Part shown: piece by piece, positions 57,176 through 64,000 of the stretch | Numbering within the stretch: position 1 is the first letter of the stretch | Layout: every line of letters begins with the position of its first letter | From: Streptomyces sp. HUAS YS2 | Lineage (GTDB): Bacteria > Actinomycetota > Actinomycetes > Streptomycetales > Streptomycetaceae | Reading direction: 5' to 3' | DNA length: 64,000 nucleotides | Assembly: GCF_033343995.1 (NCBI RefSeq) | Contig: NZ_CP137573.1 | Coordinates: forward strand, 3,877,001 to 3,941,000 | Program-made: the position numbers and the translations under genes | The notes under the pieces: model-generated | Told to the model about the DNA's origin: nothing | The model's database searches: none | Seen by the model: the letters and a program-made list of their open reading frames with translations, nothing else

Positions 57176-58795
57176 ATGAGCCAGGACGGCGCACAGGGCC
57201 GTTATGCGGGCGGTTCGGTGGCGGGCGGCCGGTACCAGCTGCGCGACCTGCTCGGCGAAGGCGGCATGGCCTCGGTGTATCTCGCGTACGACAGTGCGCT
57301 GGACCGCCAGGTCGCCATCAAGACCCTTCACACCGAACTGGGGCGCGAACAATCGTTCCGCGAGCGGTTCCGGCGTGAGGCGCAGGCTGTTGCGAAGTTG
57401 TCGCACACCAACATCGTCTCCGTCTTCGACACCGGCGAGGACGCGCTGGACGGCGCTCTCATGCCGTACATCGTCATGGAGTACGTGGAGGGCCAGCCGC
57501 TCGGCTCGGTGCTCGCCGCCGACGTCCAGCAGTACGGCGCGATGCCGGCCGACAAGGCGCTGAAGGTCACCTCCGACGTGCTCGCCGCGCTGGAGACCAG
57601 CCACGAGATGGGCCTGGTCCACCGCGACATCAAGCCCGGCAACGTGATGATGACCAAGCGCGGCGTGGTCAAGGTCATGGACTTCGGCATCGCGCGGGCC
57701 ATGCAGTCCGGCGTCACCTCGATGACGCAGACCGGCATGGTCGTCGGCACCCCGCAGTACCTCTCCCCCGAGCAGGCGCTGGGACGCGGCGTGGACGCCC
57801 GCTCCGACCTGTACTCGGTCGGCATCATGCTGTTCCAGCTGCTGACCGGCCGGCTGCCGTTCGAGGCGGACTCCCCGCTGGCGATCGCGTACGCGCACGT
57901 CCAGGAGGAGCCGGTCGCGCCGTCCTCCATCAACCGCTCGGTCACCCCGGCGATGGACGCGCTGGTGGCGCGGGCGCTGAAGAAGAACCCGAACGAGCGC
58001 TTCCCGAGCGCCGCGGCGATGCGCGACGAGTGCCTGCGGGTGCTGTCCGCGGGCCAGACCGGCGCGCCGGTGATCGTCGCGGGGGGTCAGGTGAGCAGCG
58101 GTTCGGGCGTGGGCTCGGCGGTGTTCCCGCCGATCGGCCAGCAGACCCCGGCGCCGCAGAGCGTGCAGACGCCGTACCAGGCGCCGCACACGCCGCAGCC
58201 CGGCCCGTACGGCCCGCCGACGCCGGCCCCGGCCCCGTCGTACGGCTACCCCCAGCAGGCCCAGACCCCGCCGCCCGCTCCGGCGTACCAGACGCCGCAG
58301 CCGTACACGATGACGCCGCAGCCCGCGTCGGGCGGCACCGGTGGCGGCGGTGGCAAGCGGAACATGACGGTGATCGTGGGCGCGGCCGTGGCGGCGCTGG
58401 TCGTCATCGGCGGTGTGATCACCGCGATCCAGCTCAGCGGCGACGACGACCCGGGCTCGACGGGCGGCACGGGCGGCCAGAGCGCCCCGCCGGTGGCCGG
58501 CCACAAGGGTCCGGACCTCAGCAAGACGATCGAGACGAAGGAGTGCACCGAACCGACCGAGTCGAGCGACGACCCGGAGAAGTTCGAGCTGCCCGACTTC
58601 CGCTACAAGAACTTTCAGTCGGTTCAGGCCTGTGTACAGGCCGCGGGTTGGAAGATCATGAAGCAGCAGCCGCTCGACGAGAACGCCTACGGCGAGGGCA
58701 CGGTCATGAGCCAGTACCCGCCGGCGGGCTCCGAGGTGAAGAAGGAAGACGTGGAGCTGACGCTGGAGATCTCGACCGGCAACCCGCCGCAGTAG
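57176..58795 (+). CDS. Membrane Ser/Thr protein kinase with a single PASTA-like domain
   Basis: A 539-residue kinase from ATG 57176. The kinase domain (~residues 18-285) has LLGEGGMASVYLAYD, VAIKTL, HRDIKPGNVMMT, DFGIARAMQSG and GTPQYLSPEQAL. A ~100-residue Pro/Gln linker, unlike that of its neighbour, leads to a helix, MTVIVGAAVAALVVIGGVIT, near residue 400. Outside it lies a single PASTA-like domain, FELPDFRYKNFQSVQACVQA through YPPAGSEVKKEDVELTLEIS, which includes two Cys. PASTA domains sense muropeptides, so it could be a cell-wall sensor of the PknB type. The divergent kinase suggests a paired or paralogous function. Confidence 0.92.
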   Translation: MSQDGAQGRYAGGSVAGGRYQLRDLLGEGGMASVYLAYDSALDRQVAIKTLHTELGREQSFRERFRREAQAVAKLSHTNIVSVFDTGEDALDGALMPYIVMEYVEGQPLGSVLAADVQQYGAMPADKALKVTSDVLAALETSHEMGLVHRDIKPGNVMMTKRGVVKVMDFGIARAMQSGVTSMTQTGMVVGTPQYLSPEQALGRGVDARSDLYSVGIMLFQLLTGRLPFEADSPLAIAYAHVQEEPVAPSSINRSVTPAMDALVARALKKNPNERFPSAAAMRDECLRVLSAGQTGAPVIVAGGQVSSGSGVGSAVFPPIGQQTPAPQSVQTPYQAPHTPQPGPYGPPTPAPAPSYGYPQQAQTPPPAPAYQTPQPYTMTPQPASGGTGGGGGKRNMTVIVGAAVAALVVIGGVITAIQLSGDDDPGSTGGTGGQSAPPVAGHKGPDLSKTIETKECTEPTESSDDPEKFELPDFRYKNFQSVQACVQAAGWKIMKQQPLDENAYGEGTVMSQYPPAGSEVKKEDVELTLEISTGNPPQ

Positions 58796-58838
58796 CCACC
58801 GGCTCCGGCCGCGTTCCCTTCGGGTGGCCGAAGACCGT

Positions 58839-58898
58839 AGTCCTTGGTCCTTGCTCGTGGTCCCTGGTCTCTGCTCCTTGGTCCTTAGTCCTTGGTCC
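58839..58898 (+). repeat. Degenerate CCTTGGTCC repeat cluster
   Basis: The sequence AGTCCTTGGTCC occurs at 58839-58850 and again at 58887-58898, with imperfect copies (GCTCCTTGGTCC, CCCTGGTC) between. The region is 60 bp of C/T-rich repeats between the PASTA kinase and the next gene. It may be slippage-prone; no function is seen. Confidence 0.6.
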
Positions 58899-58902
58899 GT
58901 CG

Positions 58903-58922
58903 CCCGGACGATTTCGTCCGGG
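58903..58922 (+). terminator. Terminator after the PASTA kinase gene
   Basis: Perfect 9-bp stem CCCGGACGA-TT-TCGTCCGGG, 107 nt after the kinase stop, beyond the C/T repeats. Confidence 0.65.
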
Positions 58923-58995
58923 ATGCCGGTTGCGTCCCGTCATGTGACGCTGAGTTGAACAACTCGGCGGCTCGGCACGGGAGGGGGGTCACCCG

Positions 58996-59787
58996 GTGAC
59001 TCCGGTGCTCCACAGGGCGCGGACCTGGGTCCGCGGGCCTTTCTTCACGTGCTCGTTGACGGCCGCCTGCTCACTGACGGCCGCGTGCTCGCTGCTGACG
59101 GCCACCGCGCCGGTCGTGTACGGGGCGCCGGTGTCGTACGGGACACGGGGCGCGTACGGGGTACATGGTGGGCCACCGGCGCCCGAGCCTGCCGTTTCCG
59201 TACCCGACCGAACTGCCTGGGGTCCCGCCCAGGAGCCTGCCCGGGGGCCTGCCCGGGCCCCGGCTCCGTCGGCCTGGGCCGAGGAGAGCCCTGCGGCCGG
59301 GCCGCCGTCCGCGCCGTCGCCGGCGCCGCCTCCGGCCCCGGCCTCGTCCCCGTCCGCCGACCAGCCGCCCGTGGCCGCCGGGCCGACCGAGGCCGAGGAG
59401 GCCAGCCCGGCCGCGACGCTGGCCGGGCGGCCCGCCGCGGAGGGGCGCGAGCGGCCCGGGCGGCGCGAGACGCCCGACTCCGCGAGCCCCTCGGACGCCG
59501 GGAGCCCCGCTTCGGACGCCTCGCCGAGCCCTTCTCGTACCAGAACGGCAACAGACGAGGAGGAGCCCGCCGAGGACGACACGGAGGCCGAGGCGGTACC
59601 CGAGGAGGACGTCGTCCCCTCGCCGACCCCGCCCGTCGGCACCCCCGCCGAGGCCGTCCGGCTGCCCGCCCCGCAGGCCGCCGCCACCCCCGTCGACCAG
59701 CAGATTCCCGTCCTCACCCTGGGCATCGGGCTGGCCCTCGTGGGGCTCGGGCTCGGCTTCCTCGGGGTACGGATCCGGCGCCGCTGA
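58996..59787 (+). CDS. Putative membrane-anchored surface protein, Pro/Ala-rich
   Basis: A 263-residue protein from GTG 58996 with GGGAGGGGGG upstream. A Sec-type leader (RTWVRGPFFTCSLTAACSLT AACSLL, with an AACSLT duplication) precedes a long Pro/Ala/Glu/Ser-rich low-complexity stalk. A C-terminal hydrophobic helix (VLTLGIGLALVGLGLGFLGV) follows, with a basic RIRRR tail. No folded domain is visible. It is likely a cell-surface spacer protein with its C-terminus in the membrane. It is the last gene before the PadR unit, on the same strand; its function is unknown. Confidence 0.6.
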   Translation: MTPVLHRARTWVRGPFFTCSLTAACSLTAACSLLTATAPVVYGAPVSYGTRGAYGVHGGPPAPEPAVSVPDRTAWGPAQEPARGPARAPAPSAWAEESPAAGPPSAPSPAPPPAPASSPSADQPPVAAGPTEAEEASPAATLAGRPAAEGRERPGRRETPDSASPSDAGSPASDASPSPSRTRTATDEEEPAEDDTEAEAVPEEDVVPSPTPPVGTPAEAVRLPAPQAAATPVDQQIPVLTLGIGLALVGLGLGFLGVRIRRR

Positions 59788-59870
59788 CCCCGCTTCCGGC
59801 TCCGCCTCACGACCCGTCGTCCCCCTTGCGACGGACACCTTCATTCCGTCTCAGGTCCCTTGTGGGCGGC

Positions 59871-59900
59871 GACATACTCGGTATACATACTGAGTATGTC
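59871..59900. promoter_or_regulatory. PadR operator and leaderless promoter of the padR-ABC unit
   Basis: GACATACTC (59871-59879) and GAGTATGTC (59892-59900) are perfect 9-bp arms around a 12-bp spacer. TTGTGG (59860) and TATACA (59882-59887) are spaced 16 bp, which would put the transcript start at about 59894, next to the padR ATG at 59896. The operator covers the -10 box and the start codon, so PadR can shut off its own gene. Confidence 0.65.
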
Positions 59901-60588
59901 GATCCGCCACGGGCTGCTCGCCCTTCTCGAACGCGGCCCGCGCTACGGGTCCCAGCTCCGTACGGAGTTCGAGTCCCGCACCGGCCAGACCTGGCCGCTC
60001 AACGTCGGTCAGGTCTACACGACCCTGAACCGCCTGGAGCGGGACGGCCTCGTCGGGCAGGGCGGCGAGGACGACGCCGGACACGCCCTGTGGACCATCA
60101 CCGACGCCGGCCGGGACGAGCTGAAGTCCTGGTTCGAGAAGCCCGTCGACCGGACCAGCCCGGCCCGGGACGAACTGGCCATCAAGCTCGCCATGGCCGT
60201 CGGCGCGCCCGGCGTCGACATCCGCGCCGTCATCCAGTCGCAGCGCCGCCACACCGTGAAGGCCATGCAGGACTACACCCGGCTCAAGCGCCAGGCCGTC
60301 GAGGCCGTGGAGGCCGTCAAGGGCGGACCGGCGGGGGAGCGGGACGACATCGCCTGGCTGCTCGTGCTGGAACAGCTCATCTTCCAGACCGAGGCGGAGG
60401 CGCGGTGGCTGGACCACTGCGAGGCCCGGCTGATCCGGCTCTCCGCCACGGCGGCCCAGGACCCCGGTCCCGGGCCGAGTACGGCGCCCGGCCCGCACGC
60501 CGGTCCGGGCACGCAGGCCACGACCGTTCCCGCCGCACCGGAGGCCGCCCTGACCGCGCGTCCCCCGGTACCGCCCACCACCCGCTGA
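59896..60588 (+). CDS. PadR-family transcriptional regulator
   Basis: A 230-residue regulator from ATG 59896 (MSIRHGLLALLERGPRYGSQ). The winged helix has LLALLERGPRYGSQLRTEFE, LNVGQVYTTLNRLERDGLVG and WTITDAGRDELKSWFE, the PadR N-terminal domain. A helical Vir_act_alpha_C-type dimerisation domain follows (RRHTVKAMQDYTRLKRQAVE), and the end is a Pro-rich tail. PadR repressors with this set usually control ABC exporters (LmrR/antibiotic-responsive type). The gene is followed after 168 nt by an ABC ATPase and FtsX-like permease, the probable targets, and it carries its own palindromic operator. Confidence 0.92.
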   Translation: MSIRHGLLALLERGPRYGSQLRTEFESRTGQTWPLNVGQVYTTLNRLERDGLVGQGGEDDAGHALWTITDAGRDELKSWFEKPVDRTSPARDELAIKLAMAVGAPGVDIRAVIQSQRRHTVKAMQDYTRLKRQAVEAVEAVKGGPAGERDDIAWLLVLEQLIFQTEAEARWLDHCEARLIRLSATAAQDPGPGPSTAPGPHAGPGTQATTVPAAPEAALTARPPVPPTTR

Positions 60589-60756
60589 CCCACGCCCCAC
60601 GGCGCGACCAGCGCCGCGGCGTCGCAGCACCACCGCACCGCTGCCACGCGCAGCGCCTGCTTCCGCGCCGCTGCCACCCCGCACCGCCGCAGCGCCGAAC
60701 CGCTCATCCGCTCCGTGCGCGCCCGAGCGCGTACGCCCGAGGGGGGACCCCACTCC

Positions 60757-61509
60757 ATGTCCGCTTCCACACCCGACCGTTCGTCGCAGCCCGTGCTGCA
60801 ACTGCAGAACCTGACCCGGGTCCACGGCTCGGGCGCCACCGAGGTGCACGCCCTGCGCGGCATCGACCTCGAGGTCTTCCCGGGCGAACTCGTCGCCGTC
60901 ATGGGGCCGTCGGGCTCCGGCAAGTCCACGCTGCTCACCATCGCCGGCGGCCTCGACACCCCCACATCCGGGCACGTCATCGTCGAGGGCACCGACATCA
61001 CCACCGCCGACCGCAAGCGGCTGGCCGCCCTGCGCCGCCGCAGCATCGGCTACGTCTTCCAGGACTACAACCTCATCCCCGCGCTCACCGCCGCCGAGAA
61101 CGTCTCGCTGCCCCGCGAGCTCGACGGCGTCTCCGCCCGCAAGGCCCGCGTCGAGGCCCTCGCTGCCCTGGAGGAGATGGAGCTGGCGCACCTCGCGGAC
61201 CGCTTCCCGGACGAGATGTCCGGCGGCCAACAGCAGCGGATCGCCCTCGCCCGTGCCCTCGTCGGCGACCGCCGTCTGGTGCTCGCCGACGAGCCGACCG
61301 GCGCGCTCGACTCCGAGACCGGCGAGGCCGTCCTGGCCCTGCTGCGCAGCCGCTGCGACGCGGGCGCCGCCGGTGTCCTGGTCACCCACGAGCCGCGGTT
61401 CGCCGCGTGGGCGGACCGCGTGGTGTTCCTGCGCGACGGCGCCGTCGTCGACCAGACCGTCCGCAGCGAGGCCGACTCGCTCCTGTCCGGCCGGGCGGCC
61501 CAGCGGTGA
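60757..61509 (+). CDS. ABC transporter ATP-binding protein (MacB/LolD type)
   Basis: A 250-residue ATPase from ATG 60757 with GAGGGGGG upstream. Walker A is GPSGSGKST, the Q-loop is VFQDYNLIPALTAAENV (typical of MacB/LolD ATPases), the signature motif is MSGGQQQR, and Walker B is LVLADEPTGALD, with the switch His in LVTHEP. It energises the permease whose GTG overlaps its stop (GTGA at 61506-61509). With the PadR upstream, this looks like a drug- or peptide-responsive export unit. Confidence 0.93.
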   Translation: MSASTPDRSSQPVLQLQNLTRVHGSGATEVHALRGIDLEVFPGELVAVMGPSGSGKSTLLTIAGGLDTPTSGHVIVEGTDITTADRKRLAALRRRSIGYVFQDYNLIPALTAAENVSLPRELDGVSARKARVEALAALEEMELAHLADRFPDEMSGGQQQRIALARALVGDRRLVLADEPTGALDSETGEAVLALLRSRCDAGAAGVLVTHEPRFAAWADRVVFLRDGAVVDQTVRSEADSLLSGRAAQR

Positions 61510-64000
61510 CGAACTGGTTCCACTCCTGGCGCGCCGCGGTGCGCATCGCCCGCCGCGACGCCTGGCGCTACAAGGGACGCAGCTTCCTCGTCCTCGCCAT
61601 GATCGCCCTGCCCATCCTGGGCGTCAGCGCCGCCGACCTGACCCTGCGCAGCTCCGAGCTCTCCACCGAGGAGTCCCTGGCCCGCTCTCTCGGCGCCGCC
61701 GACGCGCGCCTGACGGAGTCCGGATACGGCAGCGTGCCGGTCTTCCAGGACCCCACGGGAGGGACGAGCGCCCCGGCCGCCGAGGACGACGACAAGCCGT
61801 TCCCCGACGGCGGCACGGACGTCACCAAGGCCATACCCGCCGGAGCCTCGGTCCTGACCGACAGCACCGGCACGGCCAAGCTGACCACGGAGTACGGCCT
61901 GCTGCAGACGGAGGTCCGTGAGCTCAAGGCCGACGACCCGATGGCCCGCGGGATGCTCACCCTGCTCGACGGCAGGTTCCCGCAGAAGGCCGACGAGGTC
62001 GCCGTCACCGAACACTTCCTGGAGACCAGTGGCCTGCGGGTCGGCTCCTCCGTCACGGCCCGCGGGTTCGAACGCACGTACCGGATCACCGGCGTGTACG
62101 AGCTCCCCGGCGAACTGACGACCGACCAGGTCAACGCCCTGCCGGGCGCGTTCCTCGGCGCGTACAAGAAGGCGGCCGACAAGGCCGGCCTGCAGCGGCC
62201 CAACGTCTCCACCACCCACCTGCTGAAGCTCTCGGGTGGTTTCACGTGGAACATGGTCAAGGAGGCCAACACCAAGGGCGTCGTGGTCGTCTCCCGGGCC
62301 GTGGCGCTCGACCCGCCCGCCCGGTCCGAGATCCCGCTCTATCAGAAGGAGGGCTGGGACCCGTACGAGGAGAGCCCGGGCGCCCGCGCCGCCGCGCTCG
62401 CCGCCGTCGGCACCGTCGTCGGCCTGGCGATGCTGGAGATCTGCCTGCTCGCCGGCCCCGCGTTCGCCGTCGGCGCCCGCCGCTCGCGCCGACAGCTCGG
62501 CCTGGTCGGCGCCAACGGCGGCGACCGGCGCCACATCCGCGCCATCGTCCTCTCCGGCGGCCTGGTCATCGGCGCCGCCGCGGCCGTCGTCGGCACGGCA
62601 CTCGGCCTGATCCTCACGTACGCGCTGCGGCCCGTCCTGGAGGACTACATCGGACGGCGGTTCGGCAGCTTCGACATCCGCCCGCTGGAACTCCTGGGCA
62701 TCGCACTGCTCGCCGTTCTGACCGGCCTGTTCGCGGCGATCGTGCCGGCGATCACCTCCTCCCGGCAGTCCGTGCTCGCCTCGCTCACCGGCCGCCGCGG
62801 CGTCCGCCGCAGCAACCGGGTGCTTCCCCTGGTCGGCCTGGGCGCGGTGCTGCTCGGCGCGGCGATCGCCCTGTACGGGTCGGTGATCTCCGACCAGTTC
62901 GTCGTCGTCGCGGGCGGCAGCGCCATCGCCGAGCTGGGCGTGGTCGCCATGACGCCGGCCCTGGTCGGCATGTTCGGCCGCACCGGCCGCTGGCTGCCGC
63001 TCTCGCCCCGCCTCGCCCTGCGGGACGCGGTGCGCAACCGGGGCCGTACGGCCCCCGCCGTCGCCGCCGTGCTCGCCGCGGTCGCCGGCACCGTCGCCGT
63101 CGCCACCTACGGGGCCAGCGAGGAGGCCCAGCGGCGCGCCGAGTACCGGGCGTCGCTGCCGCACGGCGCGGTCTCCGCGTTCATCGAGGAGGACGGCGGC
63201 CGGGACGTCCCGGCGGTCCGCGACGCGGTGCAGCGCCTGCTGCCCATCGACCTCCGCGCGGACGTCGATCGGGTCTCCGTCGGCCGGACCGGCTGCTCGG
63301 TGTACAGCCGCGGCAGCGGCTGCGGCCTGTACGAGCTGGTGATCCCGAAGGCCCACGAGTGCCCGCTGTGGATCTCCACCGAGGAGAACCCGGACCCCCT
63401 GGCCAAACTCTCCCCCGAGGAGATCCGCAAGCTCTCGAAGGACTGGCGCTGCAAGGAGTCGGACGACAATGGCGTCTACGTCGAGGGCGGCCTGCTCATC
63501 GGCGACGCCAAGGTCCTGAAGGTCCTCGGCATCAAGGACGCCGCCGCCGAGCAGGCCCTGGCCGCGGGCAAGCTGGTCACCTTCACCAAGCCCCCGGTCG
63601 ACACCACGGGCAAGGTCGGCATCCGGCTCATCACCGACCCGGACAAGGCGGACGAGGCGAGGATGAAGGGCACCGAGCCGCCCGGAAAGGTCGTGTCCCT
63701 GCCCGCCCACCTGGCGACCGGCGAGCCCCGGACGTACGGCGTGAAGGCGCTCCTCACCCCCGCGGCCGCCAAGGCCGCCGGGCTGACCACCGTCCCGTAC
63801 GGAGCCCTGTTCAGCACCGACCGGATGCCCGGCTCCGAACAGCGGCAGAAGCTCGACGCCGAGCTCGCCAGGCTCGGCAGCGGCGTCCAGCTGCACGTGG
63901 AGGAGGGCTACGTCAGCGAGAACGGCATCGTCCTGCTCGCGCTGACCGTCTTCGCCGGTCTCGTCACCATCGGCGCCGCCGGCATCGCCACCGGCCTGGC
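61506..64000 (+). CDS. FtsX-like ABC transporter permease (partial, runs off the window)
   Basis: From GTG 61506 the frame is open to the window end, about 831 residues. The first helix is RSFLVLAMIALPILGVSAAD, followed by a large extracellular domain. A three-helix FtsX core has VGTVVGLAMLEICLLAGPAF, VLSGGLVIGAAAAVVGTALG and LLGIALLAVLTGLFAAIVP. A second such half begins RVLPLVGLGAVLLGAAIALY, and another exterior domain (SVYSRGSGCGLYELVIPK, with Cys) follows. The last helix visible is LLALTVFAGLVTIGAAGIAT. The duplicated layout is that of Streptomyces ABC permeases with two FtsX halves, often of about 850 residues, so little is missing. The substrate is unknown. Confidence 0.9.
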   Translation, partial: MTNWFHSWRAAVRIARRDAWRYKGRSFLVLAMIALPILGVSAADLTLRSSELSTEESLARSLGAADARLTESGYGSVPVFQDPTGGTSAPAAEDDDKPFPDGGTDVTKAIPAGASVLTDSTGTAKLTTEYGLLQTEVRELKADDPMARGMLTLLDGRFPQKADEVAVTEHFLETSGLRVGSSVTARGFERTYRITGVYELPGELTTDQVNALPGAFLGAYKKAADKAGLQRPNVSTTHLLKLSGGFTWNMVKEANTKGVVVVSRAVALDPPARSEIPLYQKEGWDPYEESPGARAAALAAVGTVVGLAMLEICLLAGPAFAVGARRSRRQLGLVGANGGDRRHIRAIVLSGGLVIGAAAAVVGTALGLILTYALRPVLEDYIGRRFGSFDIRPLELLGIALLAVLTGLFAAIVPAITSSRQSVLASLTGRRGVRRSNRVLPLVGLGAVLLGAAIALYGSVISDQFVVVAGGSAIAELGVVAMTPALVGMFGRTGRWLPLSPRLALRDAVRNRGRTAPAVAAVLAAVAGTVAVATYGASEEAQRRAEYRASLPHGAVSAFIEEDGGRDVPAVRDAVQRLLPIDLRADVDRVSVGRTGCSVYSRGSGCGLYELVIPKAHECPLWISTEENPDPLAKLSPEEIRKLSKDWRCKESDDNGVYVEGGLLIGDAKVLKVLGIKDAAAEQALAAGKLVTFTKPPVDTTGKVGIRLITDPDKADEARMKGTEPPGKVVSLPAHLATGEPRTYGVKALLTPAAAKAAGLTTVPYGALFSTDRMPGSEQRQKLDAELARLGSGVQLHVEEGYVSENGIVLLALTVFAGLVTIGAAGIATGL
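62239..62252. other. parS-like sequence, one mismatch, inside the permease gene
   Basis: GTTTCACGTGGAAC matches the consensus at 13 of 14 positions and is in a coding region. Streptomyces parS copies with one mismatch are known, so it may be bound by ParB. It could also be chance in a gene. Confidence 0.4.

Noticed and set aside
61065..63896. A 943-codon minus-strand frame over the ABC transporter genes
   Set aside because: Antisense shadow of the ATPase and FtsX permease, which have clear motifs on the plus strand.
1..64000. tRNA, rRNA, CRISPR array, transposase or phage genes
   Set aside because: I checked intergenic stretches of 75 bp or more by eye and saw no cloverleaf-like tRNA, no regularly spaced repeats of CRISPR type and no transposase-like ORF.

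Overview
This window is chromosomal DNA from a high-GC actinomycete, almost certainly a Streptomyces. The signs are a very strong G/C bias at third codon positions, many GTG starts with GGAGG-type ribosome binding sites, mycothiol-type DinB-fold enzymes, PASTA-type Ser/Thr kinases and a DevR/DosR-type regulator. It also carries one perfect copy of the Streptomyces parS sequence. The set metG, aspS, branched-chain keto-acid dehydrogenase E1/E2 and parS fits the origin-proximal core of a Streptomyces chromosome. I see no rRNA, tRNA, CRISPR array or insertion sequence.

Layout. 1-5.4 kb: 5' part of a cobalamin methyltransferase gene, an LLM flavin oxidoreductase/FMN reductase operon, a VOC protein, a DrrAB-type ABC exporter and a small membrane protein. 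5.4-6.3 kb: an apparent deletion scar, with the 3' end of a ridA-like gene facing a surface-protein gene that has no 5' end. 6.4-13.3 kb: membrane protein, lipoprotein, EEP-fold enzyme, DUF2630, FUSC transporter, APC permease and a hypothetical protein. 13.4-15.6 kb: a Tat-exported PhoX-type phosphatase with a PHO box. 15.8-22.4 kb: an acidic-repeat vWA protein, then the most accessory-looking part of the window: trypco2, a 1,358-residue trypsin/P-loop NTPase/TPR protein and a DUF4913 protein in one tight operon. This looks like an NTP-dependent conflict (defence or self-discrimination) system placed just upstream of metG.

22.4-37.1 kb: metG, a TIGR03086 protein, a WYL regulator, aspS, a PAS/GAF/PP2C/ATPase signalling protein, an MBL-fold protein, an AI-2E-type permease, pirin, an SseB-domain protein, acyl-CoA dehydrogenase and an M18 aminopeptidase. 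37.1-49 kb: a broken small gene, a thioredoxin/NHL-repeat protein, three surface or membrane genes, a trans-sulfuration enzyme divergent from a MocR regulator, a nitrilase, a maleylpyruvate-isomerase-fold protein, and a GntR/MFS pair. 49.0-52.7 kb: terminator, parS and the keto-acid dehydrogenase E1alpha-E1beta-E2 operon. 52.9-55.2 kb: a DevR/DosR-like response regulator followed by a DosR-type box, a flavin/PPOX protein and a kinase-fold phosphotransferase. 55.2-59.8 kb: two divergent membrane Ser/Thr kinases and a surface protein. 59.9-64 kb: a PadR regulator with its operator, and an ABC ATPase with an FtsX-like permease that runs off the end.

Themes: several genes deal with redox and flavin stress (LLM/FMN reductase, pirin, PPOX with DosR box), and a similar 16-bp motif lies in the promoters of the LLM operon and pirin. 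Regulator-target pairs with visible operators recur (MocR, GntR, PadR, PhoP-type, DosR-type). Coordinates and starts were set by reading frames and ribosome binding sites by eye. No database search was run.
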